Assembly (NCBI GenBank): GCA_001914785.1
Contig: MNDE01000116.1
Location: 1 to 53,819, forward strand
Source of the DNA: Acidobacteria bacterium 13_2_20CM_57_17
GTDB taxonomy: Bacteria; Acidobacteriota; Terriglobia; Acidiferrales; UBA7541
Direction: 5' to 3'
DNA: 53,819 nucleotides
Under the pieces are notes generated by a model, which saw nothing but the letters and a program-made list of their open reading frames with translations, had not been told where the DNA came from and made no database searches. The position numbers were made by a program, and so were the translations under genes. Below are positions 34,601 to 43,667 of this stretch, in pieces (within the stretch, counting starts at the first letter, position 1; each line of letters begins with the position of its first letter).

Positions 34601-35851
34601 CTACGCAGGCCCTTTGCGCAGAGCGACCAACTCCGAGCTGACTGGCACGCCCTTGGCAACTTTCACGTGAATCACCGCTTCAAACGGTTTCAGTTCACCC
34701 GAGTTCGAAACCGAGAGCCGCAACAGCAGTTGTTCGAGGGAATCCTGCTGGCATACATATTCGACAGCGGCTTGCGTGCCAATGGTCGTGGCGCCCGCCA
34801 GAATTAGGATCGAGTGCGCAGGATTCAATCCTCGCTTCAGCGCTATGACCGAATAGTCGGCAGTCAGCGCCTCGTCTGGCGGAGAAGGAAGAAACTCCTT
34901 TGGTTCGCCGGACTCCGGATGAAAATTGATGATTTCCATGGTGCCCATGCGCGGCCCGGAAATGATCTGCTTGAAGGCGAATTCCTGCGTATTGGGCAAC
35001 TCCAACAGGGTCAGATTCTCCGAGGGAGAGCCTATGAAGATGAGATCGTTGTTCTTGGCGTCGTCCAGGGAAAACAGGCTGCCGCGCTTCACGCGAATTT
35101 GCTGATGAAGCCTCTCAAAAACGCTATCGAGAGCGTGCACTGCCAGCACTTCACCTACCCCGGTGTAATGATCCAGGATCACCGCGCCGGAATCCTTGGC
35201 ACGATTGTAGTAGCGCATGCCAACGTAAGGCCGGCCGACGAAGGCCGCGTTACTGAAAATGACCCACGGCTCCTGCTGCCCGGTAAGAAACCCTTTCCAG
35301 AAAACGTGAAAAGCAACCGGCAGGTCAGGACTGTCGCCGGCCACCCGGGCTTCCGCGACCCTGCGATTCAGGAAACGGTCGGTCGCCACGGCGACGGCGG
35401 AAGCGAGCACAACGGAAAGTGCAATGACGGCGATGACCCAAGTACGCGAGGTCCGGCCATTCGCGTCCAGATTGCTCGTTGACTCGTGAGCAGAAGCCAC
35501 GTGGTTGCGTCCAGCCCCGTGGGGACGAGGGTGAAAGGTAAGGCCGTAAGTGCCTTTGGGCAGCTCCACGACGGTCTGATCTTCAGCGCCTTCGGAGGCG
35601 TAGTACTCAGCCAGCTTGGTGCGGAGCCGCCCTGCCTGGACTCGCACCATGGAATCTACGTGGGGATCAAAATCCTGCTGCCGCCCGAAGACTTCCGTCG
35701 CGATTTGATACTCCTTTGGAGAGGCACCCGGGTGCTCCAACGAATGAGCTGCCAGGTAGCGGAGCAGCTTGCAAAGAGATTCGGAACCGTGCAGGGCATG
35801 GCTGCTGAGAAGTTTGTCGATTTGGTCATGGAACAGGGCTTTCTCAGTCAT
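34601..35851 (-). CDS. Membrane-anchored winged-helix regulator-like protein
   Basis: 416 residues from the ATG at 35851 (MTEKALFHDQIDKLL). The N-terminal about 110 residues match a domain common in Acidobacteriota: LCKLLRYLAAHSLEHP, YQIATEVFGRQQDFDPHVDS, MVRVQAGRLRTKLAEYYASE and VVELPKGTYGLTF, which reads as a DNA-binding winged-helix like those of CadC-type proteins. One transmembrane helix (WVIAVIALSVVLASAVAVA, near 155-175) is followed by a periplasmic C-terminus of about 240 residues without a recognised domain. It faces the receptor gene at 36317, which it may regulate in response to an external signal. Confidence 0.78.
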   Translation of the reverse strand: MTEKALFHDQIDKLLSSHALHGSESLCKLLRYLAAHSLEHPGASPKEYQIATEVFGRQQDFDPHVDSMVRVQAGRLRTKLAEYYASEGAEDQTVVELPKGTYGLTFHPRPHGAGRNHVASAHESTSNLDANGRTSRTWVIAVIALSVVLASAVAVATDRFLNRRVAEARVAGDSPDLPVAFHVFWKGFLTGQQEPWVIFSNAAFVGRPYVGMRYYNRAKDSGAVILDHYTGVGEVLAVHALDSVFERLHQQIRVKRGSLFSLDDAKNNDLIFIGSPSENLTLLELPNTQEFAFKQIISGPRMGTMEIINFHPESGEPKEFLPSPPDEALTADYSVIALKRGLNPAHSILILAGATTIGTQAAVEYVCQQDSLEQLLLRLSVSNSGELKPFEAVIHVKVAKGVPVSSELVALRKGPA

Positions 35852-36316
35852 CGAAAACCACCGGTGGGGATTGTAACACCAAAGTAACACCTGTGCATCT
35901 CTGTGTGAGGACACAGCTTAAACCGCGTAACCGTATCAGACCCTTGGAGACTATCCTTGTAACCAAAAAACTGATAGAAGGCATCACAAATACACGCTGA
36001 CTCCGGTTTGGTGTCCGCGCTTCCTGTGCCCTATATGTGCACACAATTGAGTGTGGGAGCGTGCGCGGATGGCGTAGCGAGATTTCGGTCGAGGAGTTTG
36101 GGGGCTGTTCACTGCTAATTGGTCGGTTGGTTCGGCTACCGCATTTCCCATTTTCATACTGAAACGCGCCTTCTTGATTAAGTTTCATGTTGGCGCAACG
36201 ACGTGACGTTTGCCGAGCGAATTGACGAGAGCAATGCTGCAGCTGCCGTGGGGCAAGTGATTGGAATGGAATTGGCAAGTGCTTTCAATCAGGAAAGAGC
36301 AGTCAGGAGGGGTGTA
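35852..36316. other. Divergent intergenic region between regulator-like gene and receptor 2
   Basis: 465 nt with no gene of its own; it must hold the promoters of both divergent genes. No perfect -35/-10 pair was recognised. A plus-strand open extension of the receptor frame from 36203 lacks protein-like content and is treated as leader. Confidence 0.4.
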
Positions 36317-39300
36317 ATGAGAAGGCTAGCGACGGTGGGGTGGATTCTCGTTCTTTGTCTCGCGGTGGGGTTTGGCGCAAGCACGGCATCGGGCCAGGCG
36401 GTGTATGGAAGCATCATTGGCACGGTGACGGACCCGCAAGGCAATGCGGTAGCGGGGGCCAAGGTCACTGTGACATCGGTGACGAAGAACACGACTGATG
36501 AAACCACGACAAATGATAGCGGAAATTATTCCGTTATCCACCTGATCCCCGACACCTATAGGGTCAAGGTCGAGGCAACGGGTTTCAAGGCTTATACGGT
36601 GCCAAACGTCCTGGTGCAGGTGGATACGGCGACGCGCGTCGATCCGCAGTTACAGGTTGGCGAGGTCACGCAGTCGGTCGAAGTCACTGGCGAAGTACCG
36701 CAACTCAAGACCGACCGTGCCGACGTTTCGCTCGATTTCAGTGCGGATTACGTTGAGAAACTCCCGCTTGTAAACCGCAACTTTCAGTCGCTGTTGCTTT
36801 CGGCTCCCGGGACGCAGCAAATAGGCTGGGGCCACGCGGCCACGGAGAACCCGCAAGGCTCGCAGCAGACTTTCGTCCAAGGCCAGCACTTTAGCGGCAC
36901 GGGCTACGAACTGGACGGAACCGACAATCAGGACCCGATCCTGGGCATCATCATCATCAATCCCAATTTGGACTCGGTGGAAGAAGCGAAGATCACGCTG
37001 CTGAACTATGACGCTGAATTTGGAAAGTCCGTAGCGGGCTTGATGGTGGCGTCAACCAAGTCCGGCACGAATGATATCCATGGGAGCGCTTTTTGGTTCC
37101 GAAACTCCGATGCCACACAGGCGCGCAACCCCTTCACCCAGTCAACTGGCGCGCTGCCTCATTCGAAGTGGAATCAATTTGGCGGGTCGGTGGGCGGGGC
37201 AGTCATCAAGAACAAATTGTTCTATTTTGCCGACTATCAAGGAACCCGACAGGCCAACGGCGTCACAGATAACATTGTGATACCCACATCCAAGGTTCTC
37301 AGCACCTGCACGGCGACAACGGGTAACTGCGATTTGAGCGAGTACCTCACGGCAGGTGTCAGCGGAGGCGGCCAAGTCTACGACCCTGCGACTGGAAACG
37401 CCAATACCGGCGCGGGACGCACGGCCTTCGCGGGCAATTTGATTCCTGTGGGCCGGCTCTCTCCCATTGCTGTAAAATTATTGAAACTCTTTCCGCAGCC
37501 GGCAAACGCGAACGTGAAGGCTTTTAACTTCTTTGGTAACGGTTCTGGCCCATTCCACGGGAATACGTTCGACACACGGGGCGACTATCAGGCCCCAGGG
37601 AATTTGCACATCTTTGGCCGTTACACCCGTGCCTACTATAGCCTAAATGGGCAGCCCATCCTGGGTATCGGGCTCGGAGGCCAAGGTACTGGAGTTGGGG
37701 GCTTGAGCGGCAGCTCCATCATTCACAACCACAGCTTGGCAGCGGGATTCGACAAGGCAATCAGCACAACGCTGCTGACGGACTTCCGGTTCGGCTGGTT
37801 CAAGTACAATCCGCATTCGATCAAACCGGACGCGAACGTCGCGGCCGCGCAAGCATTGGGACTGAACGGACTAAACACTAGCGATACGTCCACCGGAGGC
37901 CTCCCCGCTTTCCAGTTTGACGGCACGCTGACTAACTTTGGAGACGGCCTGGATCCTTCCCGCTGCAACTGCCCGCTAATTGAAAATGAGCACCAGTACC
38001 AGTTCGTGAACAACTGGACCAAAATCAGTGGGAACCATGCCATGAAGTTTGGCGCAGACCTTCGCTTTGCGCACAACCTGCGCTTCCCAAGCGACGCCAA
38101 TCGAACGGGGCAACTCGTCTTCAGCCACAAAGAGACGTCGCTTTACGACCCGGTTTCCGGGAGCAACGCGGGCGGGCTGGATCTAGCTTCTTTTCTATTA
38201 GGTGATGTTTCCAAATTCGAGCGTTTCGCCAGCGTTAGCCAAAATGCCGCGGAGAGTCAGAAGCGCTTTTTCCTGTATGCCCAGGACCAATTCCGGATGA
38301 GCAGCAAGTTGACAATCACCTATGGCATGCGTTGGGAAGACTATTTCCCGGAGTCCGTGAATGCCAAGGGCAATGGCGGTTTTGCAAACCTCGACCAAGG
38401 CGTCATCCGGGTGAGCGGGAACGGCCCGTACGGGTCAAACGGCAACATCCGAAACTATATCGGCGCATTCGGGCCGCGCATAGGCATCGCATATCAATTG
38501 CGGCCAAAAACTGTCGTGCGCATCGGCTACGGCCGGAGTTTCGACATCGGAGTATTCGGCTCGAACTTTGGCCATGCCGTGACGCAGAACCTCCCCGTGC
38601 TTGTTCACCAATCCATCCAAGCGCATGACCTCATTCCTGCAGCCATCAACGACAACGTTCCCGTATATCAGATGGACTCGGCCACCGGGCCACAACCGGC
38701 CCAGTTCCCGGCGGTCCGTTCTAATGGCACGATTCCTCTGCGTGGACCGACAAACAGCGTGGATCCGCGAATTCGTCCGACGGTGCAACGACCCGCTAGC
38801 ATAGATATGTGGAACGCAACGGTCGAGCACCAGTTGACCTCCACGATGACAGTGGAAGTGGCTTACGTCGGAAATAAGGGCACGCACGGATTCGCGGGTG
38901 ACGGACCGGCATATAACGTTAATGAGAGAAGCATTGCTGGGTATGGGACTGCGAACCCGGACAACGCACGTCCCTTCTTCAACCATTACATCTATCCTGA
39001 TTGCTCTGTCTCGCAGGGAGTCTGTGGCCTGGCCAATGTTCCACTGTCGGATCAGCTGACTTGCTGCTCGTCGGACTTGGGGAACTACTTTGGCATGGAT
39101 GCAAGCAGCAACTACAATGCGTTGCAACTCAAAGTGGAAAAGCGAATTTCTCAGGGACTCCAATTCGTCTCGCATTACACTTTTTCGCGCGCGAGATTCC
39201 ATGACAACAACTATTACTCCGTCGACCCCTCAGTCGGCTATGGCCCCATGAATGTGAACCGGAATCACGTGTGGATAACGAACATCCTCTATGAACTGCC

Positions 39301-39958
39301 GTTCGGCAAGGGCAAGAAATACATGAGCGGCGCCAACACTTTGACGGACGCTCTTATCGGCGGATGGAGATTGACGAGCATCACCAACTGGAGCGGGGGT
39401 CTGCCGTGGACGGCGAGCTATAGTGCCTGCGGCGAGGACGAGAATACCAGTATCTGCCGTCCTAACAAGGGCTCAGGATCACTTAAGCTGGGCGCGAAGC
39501 GGGACTCGAGCGGGAACCTTACTTGGTTTACTCCCGTCTTTACTACTATTCCGGACCCTACTGACCCAACCAAGACTTGTATAATCCCCGGGCTCACCTT
39601 AATTGCCGCAGGTTCATGCAAGTCTGACCCCAACCAATGCAGCATGGCAAGGCCGACCATAGCGGGATTCTCTCGTCCGGCTTGCGGCACACTCGGAAAC
39701 ATCGGGTACGACTCGTTTCGCGGGCCGCATCTCTTCACTTCAAATCTGTCGCTCGCGAAAAACTTCCGCATCACCGAACGTTACAAGGCGGAGTTCCGCA
39801 TGGACGCCAACAATATCTTTAACCACCCGGTCCTGGGCTTCAACTACACCCAGGGCAATCTTTGTGTCGATTGCGGTGGCGACGCCGGACGGATAACGAA
39901 CATCGAAAATAACACTTCGATGCGGCTACTGACGTTTGGACTGAGATTCTCTTTCTAA
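36317..39958 (+). CDS. Oar-like TonB-dependent outer-membrane receptor with carboxypeptidase-regulatory domain (2)
   Basis: 1213 residues from the ATG at 36317, which is preceded by AGGAGGGG at the right distance. Signal peptide MRRLATVGWILVLCLAVGFG ends at about ASGQAVYG. A CarboxypepD_reg domain (SIIGTVTDPQGNAVAGAKVT) is followed by a plug with KLPLVNRNFQSLLL and GTGYELDGTDNQDPI, then the barrel and the C-terminal strand ending TFGLRFSF. It is similar in layout to the receptor at 9067 but clearly diverged. The ligand is unknown; the facing membrane-anchored winged-helix gene is a candidate regulator. Confidence 0.92.
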   Translation: MRRLATVGWILVLCLAVGFGASTASGQAVYGSIIGTVTDPQGNAVAGAKVTVTSVTKNTTDETTTNDSGNYSVIHLIPDTYRVKVEATGFKAYTVPNVLVQVDTATRVDPQLQVGEVTQSVEVTGEVPQLKTDRADVSLDFSADYVEKLPLVNRNFQSLLLSAPGTQQIGWGHAATENPQGSQQTFVQGQHFSGTGYELDGTDNQDPILGIIIINPNLDSVEEAKITLLNYDAEFGKSVAGLMVASTKSGTNDIHGSAFWFRNSDATQARNPFTQSTGALPHSKWNQFGGSVGGAVIKNKLFYFADYQGTRQANGVTDNIVIPTSKVLSTCTATTGNCDLSEYLTAGVSGGGQVYDPATGNANTGAGRTAFAGNLIPVGRLSPIAVKLLKLFPQPANANVKAFNFFGNGSGPFHGNTFDTRGDYQAPGNLHIFGRYTRAYYSLNGQPILGIGLGGQGTGVGGLSGSSIIHNHSLAAGFDKAISTTLLTDFRFGWFKYNPHSIKPDANVAAAQALGLNGLNTSDTSTGGLPAFQFDGTLTNFGDGLDPSRCNCPLIENEHQYQFVNNWTKISGNHAMKFGADLRFAHNLRFPSDANRTGQLVFSHKETSLYDPVSGSNAGGLDLASFLLGDVSKFERFASVSQNAAESQKRFFLYAQDQFRMSSKLTITYGMRWEDYFPESVNAKGNGGFANLDQGVIRVSGNGPYGSNGNIRNYIGAFGPRIGIAYQLRPKTVVRIGYGRSFDIGVFGSNFGHAVTQNLPVLVHQSIQAHDLIPAAINDNVPVYQMDSATGPQPAQFPAVRSNGTIPLRGPTNSVDPRIRPTVQRPASIDMWNATVEHQLTSTMTVEVAYVGNKGTHGFAGDGPAYNVNERSIAGYGTANPDNARPFFNHYIYPDCSVSQGVCGLANVPLSDQLTCCSSDLGNYFGMDASSNYNALQLKVEKRISQGLQFVSHYTFSRARFHDNNYYSVDPSVGYGPMNVNRNHVWITNILYELPFGKGKKYMSGANTLTDALIGGWRLTSITNWSGGLPWTASYSACGEDENTSICRPNKGSGSLKLGAKRDSSGNLTWFTPVFTTIPDPTDPTKTCIIPGLTLIAAGSCKSDPNQCSMARPTIAGFSRPACGTLGNIGYDSFRGPHLFTSNLSLAKNFRITERYKAEFRMDANNIFNHPVLGFNYTQGNLCVDCGGDAGRITNIENNTSMRLLTFGLRFSF

Positions 39959-39986
39959 CAAAGACCAAAGACGCCTTACCACCCCG

Positions 39987-40017
39987 ACGGGGAGCCCTCA
40001 CGGGCTCCCCGTTTTTT
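39987..40017 (+). terminator. Intrinsic terminator of receptor gene 2
   Basis: 11-bp perfect GC-rich stem (ACGGGGAGCCC at 39987-39997 with GGGCTCCCCGT at 40002-40012), loop TCAC, and a run of six T at 40012-40017. It lies 29 nt after the receptor stop. Confidence 0.92.
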
Positions 40018-40057
40018 ATGCTTTAATCGTTTCGTAAGTGCTGCGCGGAAATTCCAT

Positions 40058-41131
40058 ATGACGCTACTCCCAATTCGTTCTGTTTTCGTGCTGGTTGGCG
40101 GCCTTGCCGTCTGCGCCGCGCTGCATGCGGAATCGCCGGCCGCACAGGGCGCGCCAAAACAGGATGGTTCAACTCCAAGTGCATCGTCCGCAACGCGGGA
40201 CGCCAGCTTCGAGCAAGCCACACGCCTGATGCAACAAGGTAACAACGATGAAGCGCTGCGACTCCTTGAGAACATTGCCGCAGCGGAGCCCGCGCGGCGC
40301 GGAATCGTGCGCGCAATCGGCATCGCTTATTACAAAAAGAGCGATTTTCTGAAAGCTGTGGCGAGCTTCAAAAAGGCGCTGGAGGAGGATCCGGGAGATA
40401 GCGAGGCGATTCAGTTGATGGGGCTCTCGTATTACCTGGCCGGGCGGCCCGCGGAGGCCATTGGGCCGCTGGAAAAGGTGCAGACGTGGTATCCCAGCGC
40501 GAACGTGGATGCTTCCTATATTCTGGGGATTTGCTACATCCAAACGAAAGACTACGCCAGCGCGCGCAAGGCGTTCGCAAAGATGTTTGGCGTGTCCGCT
40601 GAATCGGCCGCCAGCTACCTCTTCACGGCGCGCATGCTGCTTAGGCAGGACTACGATCCGGTCGCGGAGGAATACGCGAGGAAGGCGGTGGAGCTCGATC
40701 CGAAGCTGCCGCGCGTACACCTGCTGCTCGGCGAACTTTATCTCTACAAATCGCGCCTGCCGGAAGCTGCCGAACAATTTCAGAAGGAACTGGAGCTCAA
40801 TCCGGGAGATGCTGCCGTCTATTACAAATTGGCGGATGCCTATACGCGGCAGCAAAAGTACGAGGAGGCGGAAAAACTCTTGCAGCGGTCCATCTGGCTG
40901 GATGCAACGTCCACGGGGCCGTACATCCTAATGGGCAAGGTGCTGGAGAAAAAAGGCGAAACCGCGCTCGCCGTGCGAGCCTTGCAGCGCGCCTTGGCCA
41001 TGGATCCCAATAATCCCATACCTCACCATTTGCTAGGGCAGGCTTACCGGGAATTGGGCAGGACGGAAGACGCGGAACGCGAACTGAAATTATCGGAACA
41101 GTTGCAGGCTCAGAAGGACTCGAAACCCTGA
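40058..41131 (+). CDS. Exported TPR-repeat protein
   Basis: 357 residues. Signal peptide SVFVLVGGLAVCAALHAESP, then roughly eight TPR units (for example AVASFKKALEEDPGDSEAIQ, HLLLGELYLYKSRLPEAAEQ, AVRALQRALAMDPNNPIPHH). Likely periplasmic scaffold. It follows receptor 2 but is separated from it by the terminator, so it has its own promoter; GTAAGTGCTGCG at 40034-40045 resembles the box of the interspersed repeat and lies just before the start. Confidence 0.87.
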   Translation: MTLLPIRSVFVLVGGLAVCAALHAESPAAQGAPKQDGSTPSASSATRDASFEQATRLMQQGNNDEALRLLENIAAAEPARRGIVRAIGIAYYKKSDFLKAVASFKKALEEDPGDSEAIQLMGLSYYLAGRPAEAIGPLEKVQTWYPSANVDASYILGICYIQTKDYASARKAFAKMFGVSAESAASYLFTARMLLRQDYDPVAEEYARKAVELDPKLPRVHLLLGELYLYKSRLPEAAEQFQKELELNPGDAAVYYKLADAYTRQQKYEEAEKLLQRSIWLDATSTGPYILMGKVLEKKGETALAVRALQRALAMDPNNPIPHHLLGQAYRELGRTEDAERELKLSEQLQAQKDSKP

Positions 41132-41193
41132 GCGGAGTATTTCGCGCTATTTAGAAAATCACTGCAGCTGCTCCCCCACCGTAAGCAACACTC

Positions 41194-42966
41194 TTAATGT
41201 GTAGCCGCCGCGCTGCTACCCTGCTCGCCGGCGAGCTTCTGTACCATCTCCGCGGGCAATTCGTGCAGGAGCTCCAGGAACACTCCGTTTGTCCAGCCAA
41301 AGCCCACAATGTTCATATGATAGCCCGCGGTCACCTGGGTTTCGGACGAGCGCGTGACGGCGTTGTATTTTTCCCGGATGGTTCCGTCGCGCCGGAAATT
41401 TTCCGCCACAGTGGAGAGAAACTCGTACGAGACGCGGTCGGCTTCCTTGTTGAATCCATATTTTCGCAAGCCTTCGTCAGCAATCAGCTGATCGGGCGCC
41501 CAGGCGTACGGGAAGTCCCACTGGCCGCCCGTTTCGTGAGGGCTCATGACCAGTCCGCCGGGCTGCTCAAACGTGGGAAGATGCTTGATCAGCGCTTGCG
41601 CCTGCTCAGCGGTCGCGATACCTGCCCAGAGCGGAAAGAAAGTCGTCACATAATCGTAGGACGATTGCGCCTGATGCACGAAGTCATAGTCCACGAACAA
41701 GCCGCGCTGGCCATTCCAAAGATATTTCTGGATTGCCGCCTTGCGCTCTTCGGCGCGCTTCCGCCACTGTTCCGCATCTTCCGTGCGGCCCAGAATCTTA
41801 CTGAGCTCTTCGAGATCTTTTTCGGACTTATAAAGCAGGCTATTGAGGCAGATCGGGGCAAAATGATGCGTTCCGGCTCCGTACGGGCCAAAGCGAAAGG
41901 AAATGTCATAGCCGGATTCGCGCATGGAGCGGTCGCCCTTGTAGAAGTCCGCGCTCAACGCCACGCCTGCGGCGATGGTGCAATCCGTTTTGGCCGTCGT
42001 GCGGGCAACGTCGCAAACCTGAAGGGAGTACGTCGAGCCGGCGCTTGAGGAGGCAGTTTGCCCGGGCGCTTTTCTAACCACGAGACTCTGGTCCACCTCC
42101 GGATGAGCCAGGATGTAGGCAACCACTTCGCGATAGTGACCTGTCTCATCCTTCACGCTTTCGGGCGCGGGGCCGTCTCCAAAATCGAAATAACGCGAGA
42201 GACCAGTGGACCCCGCGAGGTGAGGTTCCGCAACCCACAGGCTGTGATCCTTGACAGCAAGTTGGTAAGCCCTTTCGAGCCACTTGCGGTCTTCATGGCC
42301 CGCGGACTTCTGCGCGCCGTAGACACCTAGAATCATGGAGGTCAGGAAAGGCGGCTGCGAACGGGTGAGGTAATAAGTGCGGTTGGCGTTCAGAACGGCG
42401 CCATAATGCTCGACCTCGAACAGAAAATTGTTCACCATGTCCCGGGCAAGATCGAGCCGGCCATCGCGGAGAAGCCCCACGATGATGAAGTAACTGTCCC
42501 ATCCGTACATTTCATTGAATCTTCCGCCGGGGACAACGTAGTGGTTCTCCAGATAGAGCAAGCCAGGAGGATCGATGGACTGAGCCGCGCTCGTTCCCAG
42601 ATGACTAGCGGACGGAGGCAAACTCTTGACTTGAATCTTGCAACGAGTCTCGAGTTGCTTCACGGATTCCGGCACGGGAAAGTCGGCGGGAAGATAAAGC
42701 TGTGGCGCGGTAGTCAGCTTGGTATCGCTGAAAGTGGCACAATCAGAAAGAGACCGGGAGAGAGTTTTCCATCCGGCGGAAATATAAGAGCGAATTAGCT
42801 CGAGCCCGGCGCTCGCACCTTTGTGCGATTGCTGAGCCGAAATGGGGGCAGGAATCAGCGCGAGAAGCAGGGTCAAAAAAAGCGGCCGTAGCCGTTTGGC
42901 AAGGGGCCAAAGCAAGGCCGTGAGGGACGCAGCAACGCTTCCGGGGTGCATGTATTGAGTGAGCAT
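41194..42966 (-). CDS. treA: Secreted alpha,alpha-trehalase (GH37)
   Basis: Hydrolyses trehalose to two glucose in the periplasm. About 590 residues from the ATG at 42966 (MLTQYMHPG); a second ATG at 42951 and a TTG at 42993 are alternatives and no good ribosome site picks one. A signal peptide (LFLTLLLALIPAPISAQQ) is present. Both GH37 signatures are intact: PGGRFNEMYGWDSYF (about residue 145) and QWDFPYAWAPDQL (about 490). The gene is alone on the minus strand; with the GH13 and GDE enzymes it completes an alpha-glucoside theme. Confidence 0.93.
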   Translation of the reverse strand: MLTQYMHPGSVAASLTALLWPLAKRLRPLFLTLLLALIPAPISAQQSHKGASAGLELIRSYISAGWKTLSRSLSDCATFSDTKLTTAPQLYLPADFPVPESVKQLETRCKIQVKSLPPSASHLGTSAAQSIDPPGLLYLENHYVVPGGRFNEMYGWDSYFIIVGLLRDGRLDLARDMVNNFLFEVEHYGAVLNANRTYYLTRSQPPFLTSMILGVYGAQKSAGHEDRKWLERAYQLAVKDHSLWVAEPHLAGSTGLSRYFDFGDGPAPESVKDETGHYREVVAYILAHPEVDQSLVVRKAPGQTASSSAGSTYSLQVCDVARTTAKTDCTIAAGVALSADFYKGDRSMRESGYDISFRFGPYGAGTHHFAPICLNSLLYKSEKDLEELSKILGRTEDAEQWRKRAEERKAAIQKYLWNGQRGLFVDYDFVHQAQSSYDYVTTFFPLWAGIATAEQAQALIKHLPTFEQPGGLVMSPHETGGQWDFPYAWAPDQLIADEGLRKYGFNKEADRVSYEFLSTVAENFRRDGTIREKYNAVTRSSETQVTAGYHMNIVGFGWTNGVFLELLHELPAEMVQKLAGEQGSSAAATH

Positions 42967-43073
42967 AAACGGTGGCAAGTCGTTTAGCAACAAGAGTTTG
43001 CGCGGAATGCGGGAGGCCGATTCTCAACAAACCTAACCCATCCCCAGGGGCATCAACGATCATTGATTCGAGC

Positions 43074-43101
43074 GACGCCTTGCCGGCTGGCGTCTCTTTT
43101 T
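43074..43101 (+). terminator. Terminator-like hairpin without an adjacent gene
   Basis: GACGCC (43074-43079) / GGCGTC (43089-43094) with a 9-nt loop and TCTTTTT after it, on the plus strand. No plus-strand gene ends just upstream, so either it is a leftover of a lost gene or chance. Confidence 0.3.
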
Positions 43102-43262
43102 CAGAGCCTGATTACGGCCTACACCTAGATGACGAATGGGAAAGTTGAAACCGGACATAGTGAGTTGTCAATTTAGAAGCCACTCGGATCGTGTGGGCAG
43201 GTTCAAACAGTCACACGAAACACCGAGACAACGCCCTAGTGAGCAATGGAGATTGCGGGCAG

Positions 43263-43399
43263 ATGGTTGGTGGACGTGACCGGGATCGAACCGGCGACCC
43301 CCTGCTTGCAAAGCAAGCAGAAATTCAATCTAAGTCGTTGCTTCGGTTGCGCTTATCAGTCCCAAGCTGTTCTTAGGTTGCTCCAAAGTTGCTCCAAAA
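43263..43399 (-). mobile_element. Att-like scar 1: integrase 3' end plus tRNA-Ala 3' half
   Basis: 137-bp direct repeat with 48178-48314 in the same orientation. On minus it reads: last codons of a reading frame ending ILEQLWSNLRTAWD and stop (43364-43406), a 34-nt spacer, then CTTGCTTTGCAAG (anticodon arm, anticodon TGC), a T-arm around GGTTCGATCC, and ACGTCCACCA at 43268. No 5' half of the tRNA is present. This is the layout of the far end of an element integrated in a tRNA-Ala gene. Confidence 0.75.
43268..43320 (-). pseudogene. tRNA-Ala(TGC) 3' fragment
   Basis: 3' half only: anticodon arm, variable loop, T-arm and encoded CCA; the D-arm and 5' acceptor strand are replaced by AT-richer spacer. 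T-stem GCCGG/CCGGT has one G-U pair. Not a functional tRNA gene by itself. Confidence 0.75.
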
Positions 43400-43423
43400 T
43401 GGTTCTTACGAGTGGCACCTTCC

Positions 43424-43457
43424 TCCGGATGTCCATTACTTCCGGATGTCCATTACT
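43424..43457. repeat. 17-bp tandem duplication
   Basis: TCCGGATGTCCATTACT occurs twice head to tail (43424-43440, 43441-43457), followed by another TCCG. It lies inside the integrase-tail frame (about six codons repeated out of frame). Confidence 0.7.
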
Positions 43458-43667
43458 TCCGAGTAGGCCGTCATGCGCAGATGTCAGCTTGGCACTGTCA
43501 CTAGTCTCTCCCACATTTGCGTAACCCCGTCAGACAAACCGGCAATCTTTGTCCCGCAGTAGTCTCAAATCTTTGGGTTGCCGATGCACCAAGTGTTTTG
43601 CATTTCTCAAACAAGATGCTAATATGACGACCTCGAAAACGGTGGTTCGTCTCATCGAGGGCAGACG

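Noticed and set aside
43268..43340. Intact tRNA-Ala gene
   Set aside because: Only the anticodon arm, T-arm and CCA are present; no D-arm or 5' acceptor strand can be found upstream on the minus strand.
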